A stretch of 64,000 bases of DNA from Juglans regia (GCF_001411555.2 NC_049907.1:32609157-32673156), one strand, 5' to 3'; shown: positions 11,641 through 23,691, counted from the first letter of the stretch. Notes: generated from the sequence alone by a model not told the origin. Made by a program: numbers and translations.

Positions 11641-12283
11641 ACTTGGGCCCTTTGGCTTGTGACGCGATTTGTCTGCCGCTTTTGCCAGGTTGTTGGTGTC
11701 CTCATTCCTTGGTGTAGTATTCAGGCAGTCAAAGGACTGGGCCCACTCTCCACTAGGGAGAGGTTAGGATGTCTTAGACCAACCTCTCTTTAAACCCCGA
11801 AGAGGTAAATTTCTTTGGTTGGCCGTGGGGCCAGTTCGTTCTTTCTTGTGATGGGAGTCGAGGTAAGTATTCGGACAGCCAAAAGGTTGGACCTGGTCTC
11901 CCCCACGGGAGGGTTCGAGAGGCCTCTGGCTCAACTCGCCCTTGTTATCCTGCGGGAGGTAATTTTTTCAGGCAGTTTGAGACTGAACCCGCTCCCGCTT
12001 GTTGGCATCGTGTTGCATGTTATTCGGCCTTCGAGGTGGTTCACTTGTTGCTTCAATGTTTCATCTTTGGAGACTTTGTTCCCATCGGGTAGTTGAAAGA
12101 CTAGGCCCACACTCCATTAGGGAGAGGTCGGGATGTATGATGGAGGGAGAGACCCTCTTGAGCACCTGTAAACCTTCAAGGCTCACATGACGTTGCATGG
12201 TTTCTCAGGCTAGGTGGCATGCAGGGCATTCCTGTTGACCATGAAGGGGCCAGCACGAGTATGGTTCGGGTCTCTAGCGTCTA
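11641..12283 (+). repeat. Family A leader repeat array (forward)
   Basis: Degenerate units contain CCCACTCTCCACTAGGGAGAGG, a CCTCTTTAAACCCC-like stretch, and then GAGGTAAATTTCTT or GAGGTAAGTATTCGGACAG. Equivalent arrays lie at 19790-20160 (reverse), about 54990-55171, and 61370-62760. The array lies directly upstream of the gag relic at 12298, so in this family it occupies the 5' untranslated leader. Tandem repeats in untranslated regions are known for Tat-lineage gypsy elements. Confidence 0.7.
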
Positions 12284-12297
12284 CATTTGTAGACAGT

Positions 12298-12890
12298 TTT
12301 GGTGAGCTGGCCAGACTTTTTCTAACCTAGCTCATGTCAAGTCGAAGAAGGTGGCGCTCAGTAGTGTACCTCCTCACGATCAAGCAGGGAAAGGAGGAGA
12401 GCCTGAAGTTCTACCTGTCCTGGTTCAACAAGGAGCGCATGACCACTGATGATGAGGACGAGAAAATAACCCTAGCGGCACTTTTGAGAGGAGTCTGGCC
12501 ATGATCCCAGTTCAGGGCTAAGTTGGCGAGGAGGACTCTCGTGACGCTGCAAGAGTTCATGGATAAGGCCGACAACTTCATCAATGTTGGGGAAACTTTT
12601 TGGTCCCTAACAGAGCCAAGAAAGAAGGAGCTGGAGTGAGCGGAGAGGAAGACGAAGGCCCCGGCTAGGGCTAAGGCCCACGAGAAGCCAAAGAAGAATT
12701 CTCAAGACAAAATGAGGGAGGAAGCTCTGACGAAGGGACCGGGACCTTGACTCGACTGACTCGCATTTACCATCCATGAGGCCAACACCACCGACGCCCA
12801 CGAAGACAATGACCGAGGTATTTTCCACCATTACTGTACATAACACAGGCCCACCTCACACAACACCGAGGATTGCTTCTCCCAAAAACG
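12298..12890 (+). pseudogene. gag: Gag relic of a Tat-like Ty3/gypsy element
   Basis: Gag forms the cytoplasmic virus-like particle that packages element RNA. One frame carries a typical plant gypsy Gag core: YLLTIKQGKEESLKFYL near 12370-12420, then FNKERMTTDD, and EFMDKADNFIN near 12555-12590. Further along the same frame a Cys/His segment with HNTEDC (about 12826-12880) resembles the end of the zinc-knuckle region. In-frame stops lie at 12328, 12502, 12637 and 12748, so no product can be made. The array at 11641-12283 is its leader and the protease relic from 13182 follows, giving normal gag-protease order. Lineage assignment to Tat rests on motif wording and is moderately sure. Confidence 0.8.
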
Positions 12891-13181
12891 TTACCCCCCC
12901 GCCTGGAGACTAGAGCAAGAATGAAGGGGAAGGTCAAGGGAAAGGAGCGCGGACCTAGTCGACCGGCGCAGATGTGAAGAAAGCCCTCGACGACTACCAC
13001 CAGCATGAGGGCCGTAGCAAGATTGCCCCCGCTCTGCACCGTAGGGGGGGACCTTCACTAGGGGAAATCCTACCATAGCAGAAGGATTCGCACGCGGGTG
13101 CACTTCCTCCTCAACCAGAAAGACACACAACAGGCAGGCCCAGTACCACGACGTGTACTTCGACGGGGCGAGTAGACCCCG

Positions 13182-14293
13182 GTCATCTCCTTTACAGAGG
13201 CTGACGAGGAGGAGGTCCTGTACCCCCACGACGATGCAATGATGGTGGCTATTTTAGTCGCCAACTTGATATGAACCCACATGAATGAAATCCCTTGAAC
13301 CCACAGTCAATTTGAAACCTCATACAAGAAAGTCAAAATCAAGTCAATGGATGGAGAATCTAGACCCGATGAGAACTCGTTTCAAGAACCTAGATTATAT
13401 TAAAATCTAGACCCGTTGAAGAATCTGTCTCAAGAACCCAGATTATAAAAGAGGAACGCCACAAAGGTTGTGATTTGCCTTTCATAAGTTCAAGAGTTCA
13501 ATCAAGAACAAGAGGAGTAAAACTCAACTCACAATGAATAAATTCATCAAATTTCATAAAACTTTTTAACATGAAGCAACAAAGAGTATTTAAACTAAAA
13601 CCTAATTAAAACCCTAGCTAAAATAAAATCCCTTTTACCCAAAATGCCCCTGGATGAACAGTGGAGCGGCTACAATAACCCCCAGCTACAGTAATGCTAC
13701 AGTAAAACCCTAACCCTAGTTCAATAAAATAATAACTTTCCCAACATGCCCTTGCATAGGCCTCCTTAAGTGCTTCCCATAATAATCCCAATTATTCTAA
13801 ACTAATAAAACAAGTCATTTAAATGAATTAAACAAATTGAAAGCCTTTAAGTGCCCAAAGCCTTCAAGTCATGTTGTTGTCCTTTTCCATAACTTATCAA
13901 ATGAATCAAGACTGAATTTTCATCCTTTAAGCTCATTTTGAATGTTGGGCTCTAGCTAAACACGTTCCAAGTGGATTGCATCAATTCTTGCATTGCCTCC
14001 TCCTTGATCTTCTTAGCCCTTGAACTTGTAATTGACTCATCTGAAACTTGCAAAATATCTTTAAGACTAGGCCCACCTTGGTTCCCCCATCACAACTTCA
14101 CCACTTGGAGAATCCTCATTGACAAAGGGAGCTCCGTGGACATCCTATTATGGGAAGCCTTCACTAGGATGGGAATAGATGTTGTCCAACAGCATCCAGC
14201 CCCCATGCCATTGAAGGGCTTCTTCGGGAGTATGGTTCATCCTATGTGAACCATCATGCTATCAGTCCTCACGAGTAGCGCCCCTTGCATGGA
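13182..14293 (+). pseudogene. pro: Retropepsin relic (Tat-like), split by solo LTR C1
   Basis: This is the aspartic protease that cleaves the element polyprotein. The first part (13182-13266) encodes YPHDDAMMVAILVAN, a signature just before the catalytic loop. The reading frame is then broken by solo LTR C1 (13267-14092). After the duplicated CAACT it resumes with RILIDKGSSVDILL and EAFTRMGID, the active-site region with its Asp. A TGA lies at 14247-14249. At 14294 the sequence is cut off by the reverse LTR of family B. Relative to gag the frame is shifted. The LTR insertion kept the surrounding frame readable, so the protease may have been intact until then. Confidence 0.85.
13267..14092 (-). 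mobile_element. Solo LTR, family C copy C1
   Basis: The plus-strand text runs TGATATGAACCC to TTCCCCCATCA and is flanked by perfect 5-bp duplications, CAACT at 13262-13266 and 14093-14097. The element sense is minus, because the LTR start encodes the eroded C-terminal tail of the family C polyprotein (SRAKKIKEEAMQ). Length is 826 bp with no internal region, so it is a solo LTR. Copies occur at 40596-41426 (opposite orientation) and, as element ends, at 34033-34303 and 37227-38116. Confidence 0.93.
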
Positions 14294-17200
14294 TGGACGC
14301 CCCCAAACCCCCGCATGGTATGTAACGGTGACTTGGAGCGTCGGGCATGTAATACAAGGTTACATACCCCCATTCATGATAGTTAATATGCAATGCATCC
14401 CTTGTTTGCAACTAGCAGTATGCAATAATCGTAGCGGAATAAGGGTAATTAGTAATAACTCATTCCAGAATGAACTAAAACATCCCAATAACATCAATAA
14501 CTATCATAAGTGAAAACTTAAGGATAGAATTTCCTTAATACAAAATACTTCATCCAAGTTCCATGGTTAGATCAACTATTTCATATGCTCTGAAATATGA
14601 AGAGACAATGCTTACTAGCATCAAAATTATATATAGTCTTTGCTCATGGTCTGGCTCCTCTTCAACCATCTGTATCCAGCGGTCCTTCCTATTCTTCCTC
14701 TACTAGTCCTGCATTGGAATGATAGTGGGTCCACAAGGGTGAGATTTACTTGAAATCTTAGTAAGTTAAATAACCAACTTGCACAGAGATAAGATATGCA
14801 TGATTAATGATAAACATGAGATGCATGCAATGTTATGCTGAAAAAAAAATCCGTATTTGTCTCCCATCCAGGTTCCTCAACATTTTCAGAAAAACTTTGA
14901 TGCACTTTCTCTTTCAGAGAACATTTTCACCTTCTCATTTCAAATACATGACATTTCGAAAGAGAATATTTCATACCTCATTGCTTTAAAAAATCATAAC
15001 ATTTCATCGTTGTTAAAGCCATCATTAGCATACGTATGGTAACAACACGGTTCCCCATATGCACAATGAGCACTTGCCGGTGACCGTAGCACAACTCATG
15101 TTGACACTACATCTTTTTCTGCAGACATCATTCTTAATGCATTGGTAATATAACATAACATCATAACATATACACCCTCCAGCATTCGGTGTCATAACAT
15201 TTGACTTTGCTCTGGAGTTCTTTAAAAAAACACATTCAAAGCCCGTTGACTGTTCTTTGTCAACTCAAGGATTACCACTCCATTTTTACTCACTCCAGAG
15301 TGGACAGAGGAGTTCCACTAGGATAATTCCTCATCCTAGCCTTTGTGGTCGTGACAAAAATTCATTTTCATGTTATGCTTGAAAAATGTATTTCATGACG
15401 TGCATATGTAGCAAGCTTTCATGTGAAAATGATATTAATATGCAATATGCTAAAAATGGTGAAAATCTCACATGTCATGTAAACAAGTAATCAAATGCTC
15501 AGTGATGTATCATGGTCAAAATGACATTTAATATGAATGTGGTGTCTGCACAAGAACCATAAATAAATTATCTAAAAGTAAGTTAAAAGCTAACTTATAA
15601 ATTTTTTGAGTTTGGAAATATCATAGCGGCTGAAATCAAATTCGTACTAAGTTAGAATTCATACTACTATGGAATACGTTCATAAACAAAGGCTTCAAAA
15701 AAGGGGTATTTTTTGAAGGGGTATTTACAAAAATACCCCTAAACTTTCAAAAATTGCCACTAAGGCCCTAAATTTTTACTATTTGCAAACAAATCTCAAA
15801 TTTAACCAAACTTCATGGACCTCATATTTTTCATATTCTAAAACCATCTATACCCTTAAAATTGTAAAATTCAAAGTGGAAATAGCTCAAACATACACAA
15901 CCCATGGCATGCACTCTAGTTAATGTCTAAGTGTACTTTCAACTATTGATCCCTATGAATGCATGCATATACAATTTTCTTAAATCACAAATAATCACTC
16001 TAGTCCTTAATGACATGATAAATGCTAAATCTTAGGTAAGAAAGTTCATGCCAACACTTAATCATGGCTAAAAATCTTAATCTTCATTAATTACCCATTA
16101 ATCAAGCATGATGCTCTTTGCCTAAATCACCAAGGCATGCTTTAAAAATTCACTCAAAACATGTATTTTCATTCTTATCCCAATCAAAAGATCTTCTAAA
16201 TTCTCATTGATCAAGCCTAGGTGAAATAAAGCTTCATAAAATAAGCATGATTTAATCAAAACCGTGCATGCTTGATGATCAAAACAAGATAAAATTAAAA
16301 CCTATCATGGCATACTTCTAATCTCAAAATCAAACCTTCAATAATCATTATAAGACATTAAAAAATCATATCAAAATATGCTAAGACATGCCATAGCTAA
16401 AATTTTCACTTAAAACAATTCAAACACTTAACCCATCCTTAATGAACCCGGTTTTGAATCAAGTATGGTAACTTTTTCTAAATTCATCCAAAAATTACTC
16501 CAACACTTAAAATCTTAACTTTACATGTAAACTAAGATCTAGAGTAGAAAAACTTACAATTTGTGTGGCCCTTAAAGCTCCCAAAACAACTTCACTTGGT
16601 TTCACTCTATTGCTCACTAAGGTGGAGAAATGCTTTCAAGACTCAAGAGAATGCTTGGAGGAGGAGTGTGGAGGAAATGAGGGGGTGAAGGGGCTTTTTA
16701 TAGGCAGTCAAAGAGGAGGAGACGTTGGCCTAAACCCTTGGGATTGGGTGGTGGTGTAAGGTGCTAAAATTTCAGATTGCCTTCATTATCTTGTGTCATC
16801 TTGTGCATGGGGAACAGTGACCTAAAATCACCATGACCTCATCAAGTCAGGTGCTACATTGCTCCTCTGGGTGCGGGTCAAGTCATGGTGCAGAATAAAT
16901 AGAAGAAAAACCAACAAAACCAACCATGGGACTGACAGGTTCAAAGTGGTTTTCCTTGGAAAGTTTTGTTCATTGTCTTGACTCATCTTCTTGACTCATC
17001 ATCATGGCTGATTTGTACAGATGCAGGGTCACTTCTTGAAGTATTTTTTAGGTGGTAGAAAGTGGAGGGTTGGCGGCCAAGTGATCATAGAGGTGCAGCT
17101 CAAAAAAGATGATGTAAGGGAGGGTGGTTGCTGAAATGGAGTGATGCACAAAAGCCATTCGGTTTTGGTGCCTTCTTTGGGTGGGAAAATTGGGTCAAAT

Positions 17201-18745
17201 GCTCATGATGACCATGAGGACCTCCTAGGGATTGGGTGGGGATGGAGGTGGCATGGGGTGGTGGCTTAGCCAAGGGCAAATGGGAGGTTGAAACTCAACC
17301 AACTTGGTTTCCATCCAACTAGCACCCAAGGTGCAATCGGTTTGGTGTTTTGGTTTGGTTCTTGCGACCAAACTCATCCAAGGCTTGGTCTGGGTTCAAA
17401 ATTGTCTCATGAAGTGTTTAAGGACCATAGTAACATTGATGAAAAGGCAAAAAATATTGGGCTTAAGGGCAAAACAATCCATGCACACAAAGGGCACACA
17501 TGTGTGCCGATTGGTGTAGTTTGGGGTTTGATATGTCATTTCTTCTAATGACATGTGTGGTGATTTATCTAGGATCATAATATGATCTAAGAATGATGTA
17601 ATAGAATAATAAAACAAGAAAATTTCAGATCAAAAAGGTTAAAAAGATTAAGAAAGAAAATTAAGGTCTAAAACATGGTTTAAAGATCACTAATCATGGG
17701 TAAGGTGATTAATGGTCTTAACCAAATTTAAAAACTTAATTTGAGTACTTAGGGTATGACATGGGTTTGAGAAAACCCATGGTATGGTGTATTGGGCTTT
17801 CAAAATGAAGAGTGAAATTTAACAAAACAAGGCTTTGGGCCTTGTGGGCTTAAAAGAGCCATGAGTGTGGGTTAATAGTTCAAGGGCTTTTGAGTTTGAG
17901 TACATGGGGGTATTGTTTCCAGATTTTGAGGGATTAAAACCTCAAGATCCACTAAGATGAGCTTGTAGGCTTACCTTGACATAATTGGGTCATGGGTCAA
18001 ACCTATACCATGCTTGGCCCAGTAGGCCGTATGCTTACTAAGTTGGGCCTAATACATTGGGTCTAAATAGTTAGGTCCATAGTCTTGTGTCAAAAAGCAA
18101 GACCTAAAATTCTTATGTCTTCCAACTTGGGCCTAATTCACTCTTACTATGTTAGGCCCAATGGCCTTATATACTTTTTAATGGGCCTATTTTCTAGTGT
18201 TCTCAAAGAAAGACTTAAAGCTTAATATCTCCCAAATTGGGCCTAAGACTTTTTAACATCTTAACCTTAGGCCATCATATCTTTAGTGCATTAGGGCCCT
18301 AAAGTCTTATGTTCATCAAGTAGGGCCTAGTGTCCATCAAGTTGGACCTAATGCCTTAGTGAGTCTCCTAAGCCTCAATAAACCACTCTTTGGGCCTTCT
18401 CCAAATTCATCAAATATTTAACCCAAATTACTTAGCCCATTAAGGTGGCAAAATCTCCAATATGCCACTTGTCATTCTAACATTGGCCTCTTGACACTTT
18501 TCCTCAAAATTAATAAAGTACTAAAAATTCTCCAAAATAATATTACTAACCAATCAAGCTCCAAAAAGTTTATTTTTCCCTCTAAATCAATATTGCACTA
18601 GAATATTCTAAACGCAAAGTATACGGTCCTATTACCAACTCAAATATCCAACTTTTTCTTATTCTCAAATAGCTCAACTCCTAATTAACTAGGATTAAGG
18701 CTACAAAGTTCAAGGCGTTAGGAGCTTTTTAGGTGGGGTGTTACA
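14294..18745 (-). mobile_element. LTR of family B, copy B2 (reverse)
   Basis: The plus text starts TGGACGCCCCCAAAC and ends TAGGTGGGGTGTTACA, the reverse of the family B ends. Internal landmarks are inverted relative to B1: GCAATGCATCC at the left, a TATA box on the minus strand at 16695-16702, and the terminal TGTAACACCCC. It is about 4.45 kb, longer than B1. No target duplication is visible: the left flank is protease and the right flank is family A leader array, so the flanks do not rejoin. I infer rearrangement or ectopic recombination after insertion. Confidence 0.75.
16695..16702 (-). promoter_or_regulatory. TATA box of LTR B2 (reverse)
   Basis: The minus strand reads GCCTATAAAAAGCCCC, the counterpart of 6064-6071 and 33782-33789. 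Confidence 0.6.
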
Positions 18746-18888
18746 ACGACATGACCCACTCTCCATCACGGGAGGGATAGAGCGGCTTTCAGCCTAACTC
18801 TCCCCTTGATCCCACCTGAGGTACGTTGTTCGGGCATTTTGGGACTGGACCCTCTCTCGCCTGTTGACATTGCAAGGAAGGTAGACAT
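18746..18888 (+). repeat. Family A leader array fragment
   Basis: Contains CTCTCCATCACGGGAGGGATA and GAGGTACGTTGTTCGGGCA, the unit signature of the arrays at 11641-12283 and 61370-62760. It forms the right flank of LTR B2. Confidence 0.65.
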
Positions 18889-19312
18889 TGATTTTGGTAG
18901 TGATTTTGTCATTGTGGATTACGTTAATTGTAGATTGTCTTGTTGGTGTTTTGTTGATAATGCGAAAGTTTGACGTAGATGTGTTGTATTGTCTTGGAAA
19001 ATCATGCCTCTCATTAAATAACAAAAATTTACAATATTTAAATAATGCATTACAGGATAAGGGAAGATGGAGTCTTCAGATGGGGAGCTTCTGCCCGTTC
19101 TGCCTTTGCCTTTGAGACCATGTACCTTCCCACTCCCCCTTGAGCCTGGCAGGGTGAGTCGCAGACTAAGGCTTGCCAGGGCTCTCCAAGCGGAGCACGA
19201 CCTACTCTCTTCTGAGGTTTCGTCTGGGGCAACCCCACCATCCTTCTGCTTCAGCTCCTAGACTTAGCATTCCCTCGCCAAAACCTGTTCTTGTTGGATT
19301 TATCCCACTCCA
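18889..19312. other. Unassigned stretch between array fragment and reverse protease
   Basis: No recognisable protein or repeat. It may be diverged pol or spacer of the reverse family A copy. Open frames here are short and without known motifs. Confidence 0.4.
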
Positions 19313-19740
19313 CTAGGAATCGAGAACTTCAGCTTGAGGGGCTATGTCGACGTGATGGCCCGCAAGATGTTGAGGGTGGCGCTTCTGGTGATGGCATTGT
19401 ATGACGATTGAGGCAGTGCAGGGGGCACTGCTTGAGAGGACTGACAGCGTGATAGTTCTGACAGGATGAACCATACTCCCGGAGAAGCCTTTCAATGGCA
19501 TATGGGCTGGATGTAGCCAGACAAAATCTATTCCCATCCTAGTGAAGGCTTCCCAGAACAAGATGTCTGCAGAGCTCCCATTGTTAATGAAGATTTTTTA
19601 GATGGTGAAGTTGGTGACCAACATAGTCACCACCAACGCATTGTCATGGAGGTACAAGACCCATTCCTTGTCAGTCTTCGCAAAGGAGATGACTAGGGTC
19701 GGCTTGCCCCTTCGGTGTTTGGCGGGGTGGTACTCCAAAG
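19313..19740 (-). pseudogene. pro: Retropepsin relic (Tat-like), reverse copy
   Basis: The minus strand carries YLHDNALVVTM, NFTI, then an in-frame TAA (19598-19600), then INNGSSADILFWEAF and TRMGIDF. This is the same protease region as at 13182-14293. The catalytic loop reads Asn-Asn-Gly where the forward copy keeps Asp (IDKGSS), so the active-site aspartate appears lost. No frameshift is obvious between 19740 and 19313. Upstream in gene sense lies the reverse leader array at 19790-20160, so gag has been deleted or is very eroded here. Confidence 0.8.
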
Positions 19741-19789
19741 ATGAAACATTGAAGCAATGGGTGAACCACCTCAAAGGTTGAATAACGGG

Positions 19790-20160
19790 CTACACGATGT
19801 CAACGAGCGGGAGCCGGCTCAATCTCAAACTGCCCGAACAAATTACCTCCATGCGGGGTAACAAGGGCGAGTTGAGCCATAGGCCGCTTGGACCTTCTTG
19901 TGGAGGAGAGTGGGTCTAGACTTTTGGCTGCCCGACTTCTTACCCCTACTCCCATCTCAATAAAGAACGAACAGGCCCCACAACTGCCCAAAGAAATTAC
20001 CTCCTCGGGGGTTAAAGAGGTAGGTTCGCCTAAGGTATCCTAATCTCTCCCTAGTGGAGAGCGGGCCAGGTCCTTTGACTGCCCGAATACTGCACCAAGG
20101 AATGCAAACATCAACAACCTGGCAAAAGCAGCATACAAATCGCGTCACAATCGCATCACA
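19790..20160 (-). repeat. Family A leader repeat array (reverse)
   Basis: Units read, on the minus strand, CTCCACTAGGGAGAG, AACCCCCGAGGAGGTAATTTC and GGTAAGAAGTCGGGCAG. This is the inverse of the array at 11641-12283. Confidence 0.7.
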
Positions 20161-20513
20161 ACTTTAACTCCTACGAAGCTAAGGATAAAGTTATGATGGC
20201 GCTCTCATTTTCCCATAAGGGATCAGATACACAATGATAATGAACGGGAACGAGTCCAATTCCAAACTGCCTAGACATCCTTGTCTCCCAACGGTGGAGA
20301 GAAGGATTAGCCTCACGACTACACGAATAACCTACCTCGGCCCCAGTGTAGCAAAAAGTAGCCCGATTACTTATATCCAACTCCACGACCACAGTGCTAC
20401 TCGGAGGGGCATAGAGGCGGGTTAGCAAAACACTTCCCGGCCTCTCCCCCGAGGAGGCAAGCAAAGTCTCTCTCACATGACTTAACTCATAAGGGGGATT
20501 TCCATTCCCGCAA
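20161..20513 (-). mobile_element. Family A leader, part left of solo LTR E
   Basis: Matches 3740-4115 and 10580-10710. It ends in the target duplication CGCAA (20509-20513); the same element continues at 23330. Confidence 0.75.
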
Positions 20514-20761
20514 TGTAATACCCGGGCGTAGCACTAATTCTGTGTTTATTTTTTTATTATTTTTTTGGGGTTAGACGCATGAAAAAGCCCACTTATTATT
20601 ATTTTTTTTCACTACCAGACTTGATCCTAGATGTTTTTAAAAGGCCAAACAGCCCAAGCCTGAAAGATCTTGTGCCAGACTCCACTACATGCATGGCTTC
20701 GATCACGTCCTTGGCATGCACATTTCTTCCTCTTAGTTTTTCTCTTAGGGTTTCCATCACC

Positions 20762-20769
20762 TATATATA
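20762..20769 (+). promoter_or_regulatory. TATA box of solo LTR E
   Basis: TATATATA in CACCTATATATACACAC, about 250 bp into the LTR, upstream of the GC-rich leader. Confidence 0.55.
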
Positions 20770-22479
20770 CACACACATACATTATCCCATGTTTGTAGAA
20801 ACTACCCAAGCACTTGCTACCGCAGCCTAACTCTTGCACGTCCTCACCATCACGGAAAGCCAACCATCGAAGCCAAAGCCCCACCGTTCACGACGCAACC
20901 AGCCTGCACCTTCACGGTTTCACCCAACCAGCGCATGGAAACTGCAACTTTCCAAGGAAGTCAGGCCGCTGCTTGCTCCTCCATAACGCTGCCATAGCCA
21001 CTTATCTGCACCACAAAACTCGTGCGACTCCCACACGAAACCGAAGCTGAACAACTCTGTTTTGCAGTCCAAAAACAGAGCAGAACCTAGACGGCCATTT
21101 TTGGTTGATCATCACTGTGAGCCCTTCCCCATAGCGCAACCGCGTAGCACCCCAGCCACTGCCGTCGACTCAAACCACCACCCTCTCTCTCAGTAGCACC
21201 TCCATGCACACGCCGTGTGTCACTCTCCATTGCATGAATTAGTCCCTCTTTCTCTTCGTGTTTTCTTTCTCTCATCTCTCTCTCATCTTTCTTCTCTCTC
21301 TCTCTGAATCGCACACCCCTCTCTCGCCTAATGCTGTCGCGACCACTTTTTCCCTCACGGTGAGCCTCGTCGCACCCCTCTTTTGGTTTCCTTTTTCCTT
21401 TTGTTGAGTTTTATGTTTACCTATAAACAGGCAGAAACTTTGCACTCTTTGAAAATATTAGCATGAAGTTTTAAACTTTATGGTTATGATACTCCCGGTA
21501 ACTTCGAAACTACCATCACACCTTTGGTCTTTGACTTTTTCCGCAAAATACCTCAAACTTGTTTTTAAGTGTTTTTACATGTTGCTCTGTTTTCAGATAT
21601 ATTGTTACGTGGGTTTAGTTTAATGGATTTTGTTTTAATGGTCTGTTTTTAATTGGTTGTGTTTTAATGAATGGGCTTGGTTTTCATTATACATTAAAAG
21701 ATATGATTATATTATTAATTTGAACTATTTAGTTTTCAATGGAACTCATTTTTTTTTTTAGTGGGCCTTATTTTATGAGATTTTAAGTAGCTAGAGAATT
21801 CTATTAATCTATAATATGTTATGGGTACTTTAGTATTTTAAAAACATCGGTATTCATTTAGCATATTATTTATTCGATTACTCTCTTCGGTATGAATTCG
21901 TTTAAGTGGCTATTGATGAAATTAGAAAGTGATAATATTTTAAGGGTTAGGATAATTTTAGAAGTTTAAGAAAATAGGTTATTTTAGCATTTCAGGTTTA
22001 AATATTGAGGTACATGTTTGATCGGAAATTTATGGAAGTTACGTGATTATTTTATAGGTGACAATTAATATTTTTTCGGCATTTTTTAGGAAAATTCTGA
22101 AAAGCTAAACAGTCCAGGTAAGCGGAGTTCCTATGCTAGACTTTGCATTAAATAAAATGAATTGAGGTCCTTTTTGGAAAATGTTCATGTTCTTCTATGA
22201 AAAGAAATTTGAAAACAACCTCGGATATTTGTTCTGCATTACTCATGAGATTCTGTTTAAGAAGAACGTATTTTCTGTCATGACTGGTGTAAACATGAGC
22301 TTATTTTTGACATTCTGTTTCTGAACTTTGAAAAAGAGAGCGAATATTAAATTTTGTGCATAAATTATGTTGTGATATGATTTTGTTCAGTACTCTGTTT
22401 GGATAAGATGTGATTTCTGAAAACCTTTGGCGTGGCTCTCTGATTCTGAATTTGATTCTGTTTCCGCTCTGTTCAGTTA

Positions 22480-22629
22480 CGGCCCTGCCACGGGTGATAA
22501 TAGTGGCATACGGCCCAACCACGGGTAATAATAGTGGATACGGCCCAACCATGGGTTATAATAGTGGATACGGCCCAACCACGGGTTATAATAGTGGATA
22601 CGGCCCTGCCACGGGTTAGAGTAGTGGTC
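22480..22629 (+). repeat. 30-bp minisatellite, five units
   Basis: Units start at about 22480, 22511, 22541, 22571 and 22601 and read CGGCCCAACCACGGGTTATA plus ATAGTGGATA. Each 30-bp unit keeps frame, so an open frame across it encodes a ten-residue repeat (YGPTTGYNSG). That frame is probably incidental. Confidence 0.95.
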
Positions 22630-23329
22630 TCTGTTTTGAGTGCACACCTTGGTGACAGAGTGTTTCATGTTCTGCTTGGCTATCCGCAGATGCACAACCC
22701 TACCACGGGGATTATACATGGCCTCTGTTCTGATATGATGTTCTGATGATGATGGTGATCATTTATGCTATGCCAAAGAATATTTTGAATGAAATTATTT
22801 CTAAATCTTCGCTCTGATATTTTGATAACATGTTCTGCTTCTGCATTCTGAAAATGAAAATGTTTTGTTCTGCATTCTGATTTCTGTAAATGCTCATGTT
22901 TATACACTGGTATATGTTCTCTGCTTACTGAGTTGATGATAATTCACCCCTTATCTCCATATATTTTTTTCAAATAATTTTGATGGTTCAGTTAGAGAAC
23001 AAGAGTAGGAAGTTTTAGTAAGGTATGATGATCGAAGTGGAATAAGTACCCGAGGGTACAAGTGCTTAATTGAGAGTCGTTGTTAGTAAACTGATTTTAT
23101 TTTTCGGTTATTTTGATCTGATGAGTTAAGGATAATTTCGAGTTTTGGAGAGTTTTTAATTTATGTTATTGAGGTTTTCTTTATTGTCCCCATGGAGGAA
23201 CTTAGATATTTGGTTTGATTAACTGGATTAATGTTTCATGGAATTTTCTGGACTTTATAGTTGTATTATTTAAGTTAATTTTAGGTATTAAGAGTTAACT
23301 CTCCGGACCTCCGGGAACGGGGAGTTACA

Positions 23330-23691
23330 CGCAATCCCATGGCAGCGGACGAAAGCCAACGAACACTGTGAACACTTCTCTCATTCTCTTTCAGTTGTAT
23401 ATCAAAATAAAGCACAACAAAGCAAAAATGAAGACTAGAGAGACTAGGTGGGGTAAAAGTGCATCTAAGAGACGGATGACAAAAATGAGAAAATGGGCGT
23501 CAACCTCACCAAATAAAGTCGCTAAAGGTCCCAAGAGGATGATTACTTAACAAAGGTGAATGAAAGAGATTAGCAATTGGCCAGTGGTGTAGTCAGGATT
23601 AGGTTAGGCGCTGGTGGGGTGGACCATAAGCTCCGTGTGATGGCCATCCCCCCCCCACCTAATGCCAAACCCATAATTTCCTGCGACAAAA
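23330..23691 (-). mobile_element. Family A leader, part right of solo LTR E
   Basis: Collinear with 4120-4500 and 10705-11090 (CTCTTTCAGTTG, GGTTAGGCGCTGG, CATAATTTCCTGCGACAAAA). It ends abruptly at about 23691, where Tekay-like pol begins. Confidence 0.75.

Larger units (their letters stand above)
20514..23329 (+). mobile_element. Solo LTR, family E, with perfect target duplication
   Basis: The LTR runs from TGTAATACCCGGGCG to GGGGAGTTACA. Perfect CGCAA duplications lie at 20509-20513 and 23330-23334. Removing the LTR plus one duplication restores a family A leader collinear with about 4115-4150 and 10700-10735. Length is 2816 bp and there is no internal polyprotein. A TATA box lies at 20762-20769, followed by a GC-rich, then CT-rich leader. 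A 30-bp minisatellite lies at 22480-22629. A reverse, diverged relative occupies 1-1870. Likely a gypsy chromovirus LTR, inferred only from the TGTAATACCC start and length. Confidence 0.93.

Noticed and set aside
22410..22619. Secreted or structural repeat protein with YGPTTGYNSG units
   Set aside because: The frame follows the 30-bp minisatellite in a solo LTR, and there is no signal peptide or conserved context.
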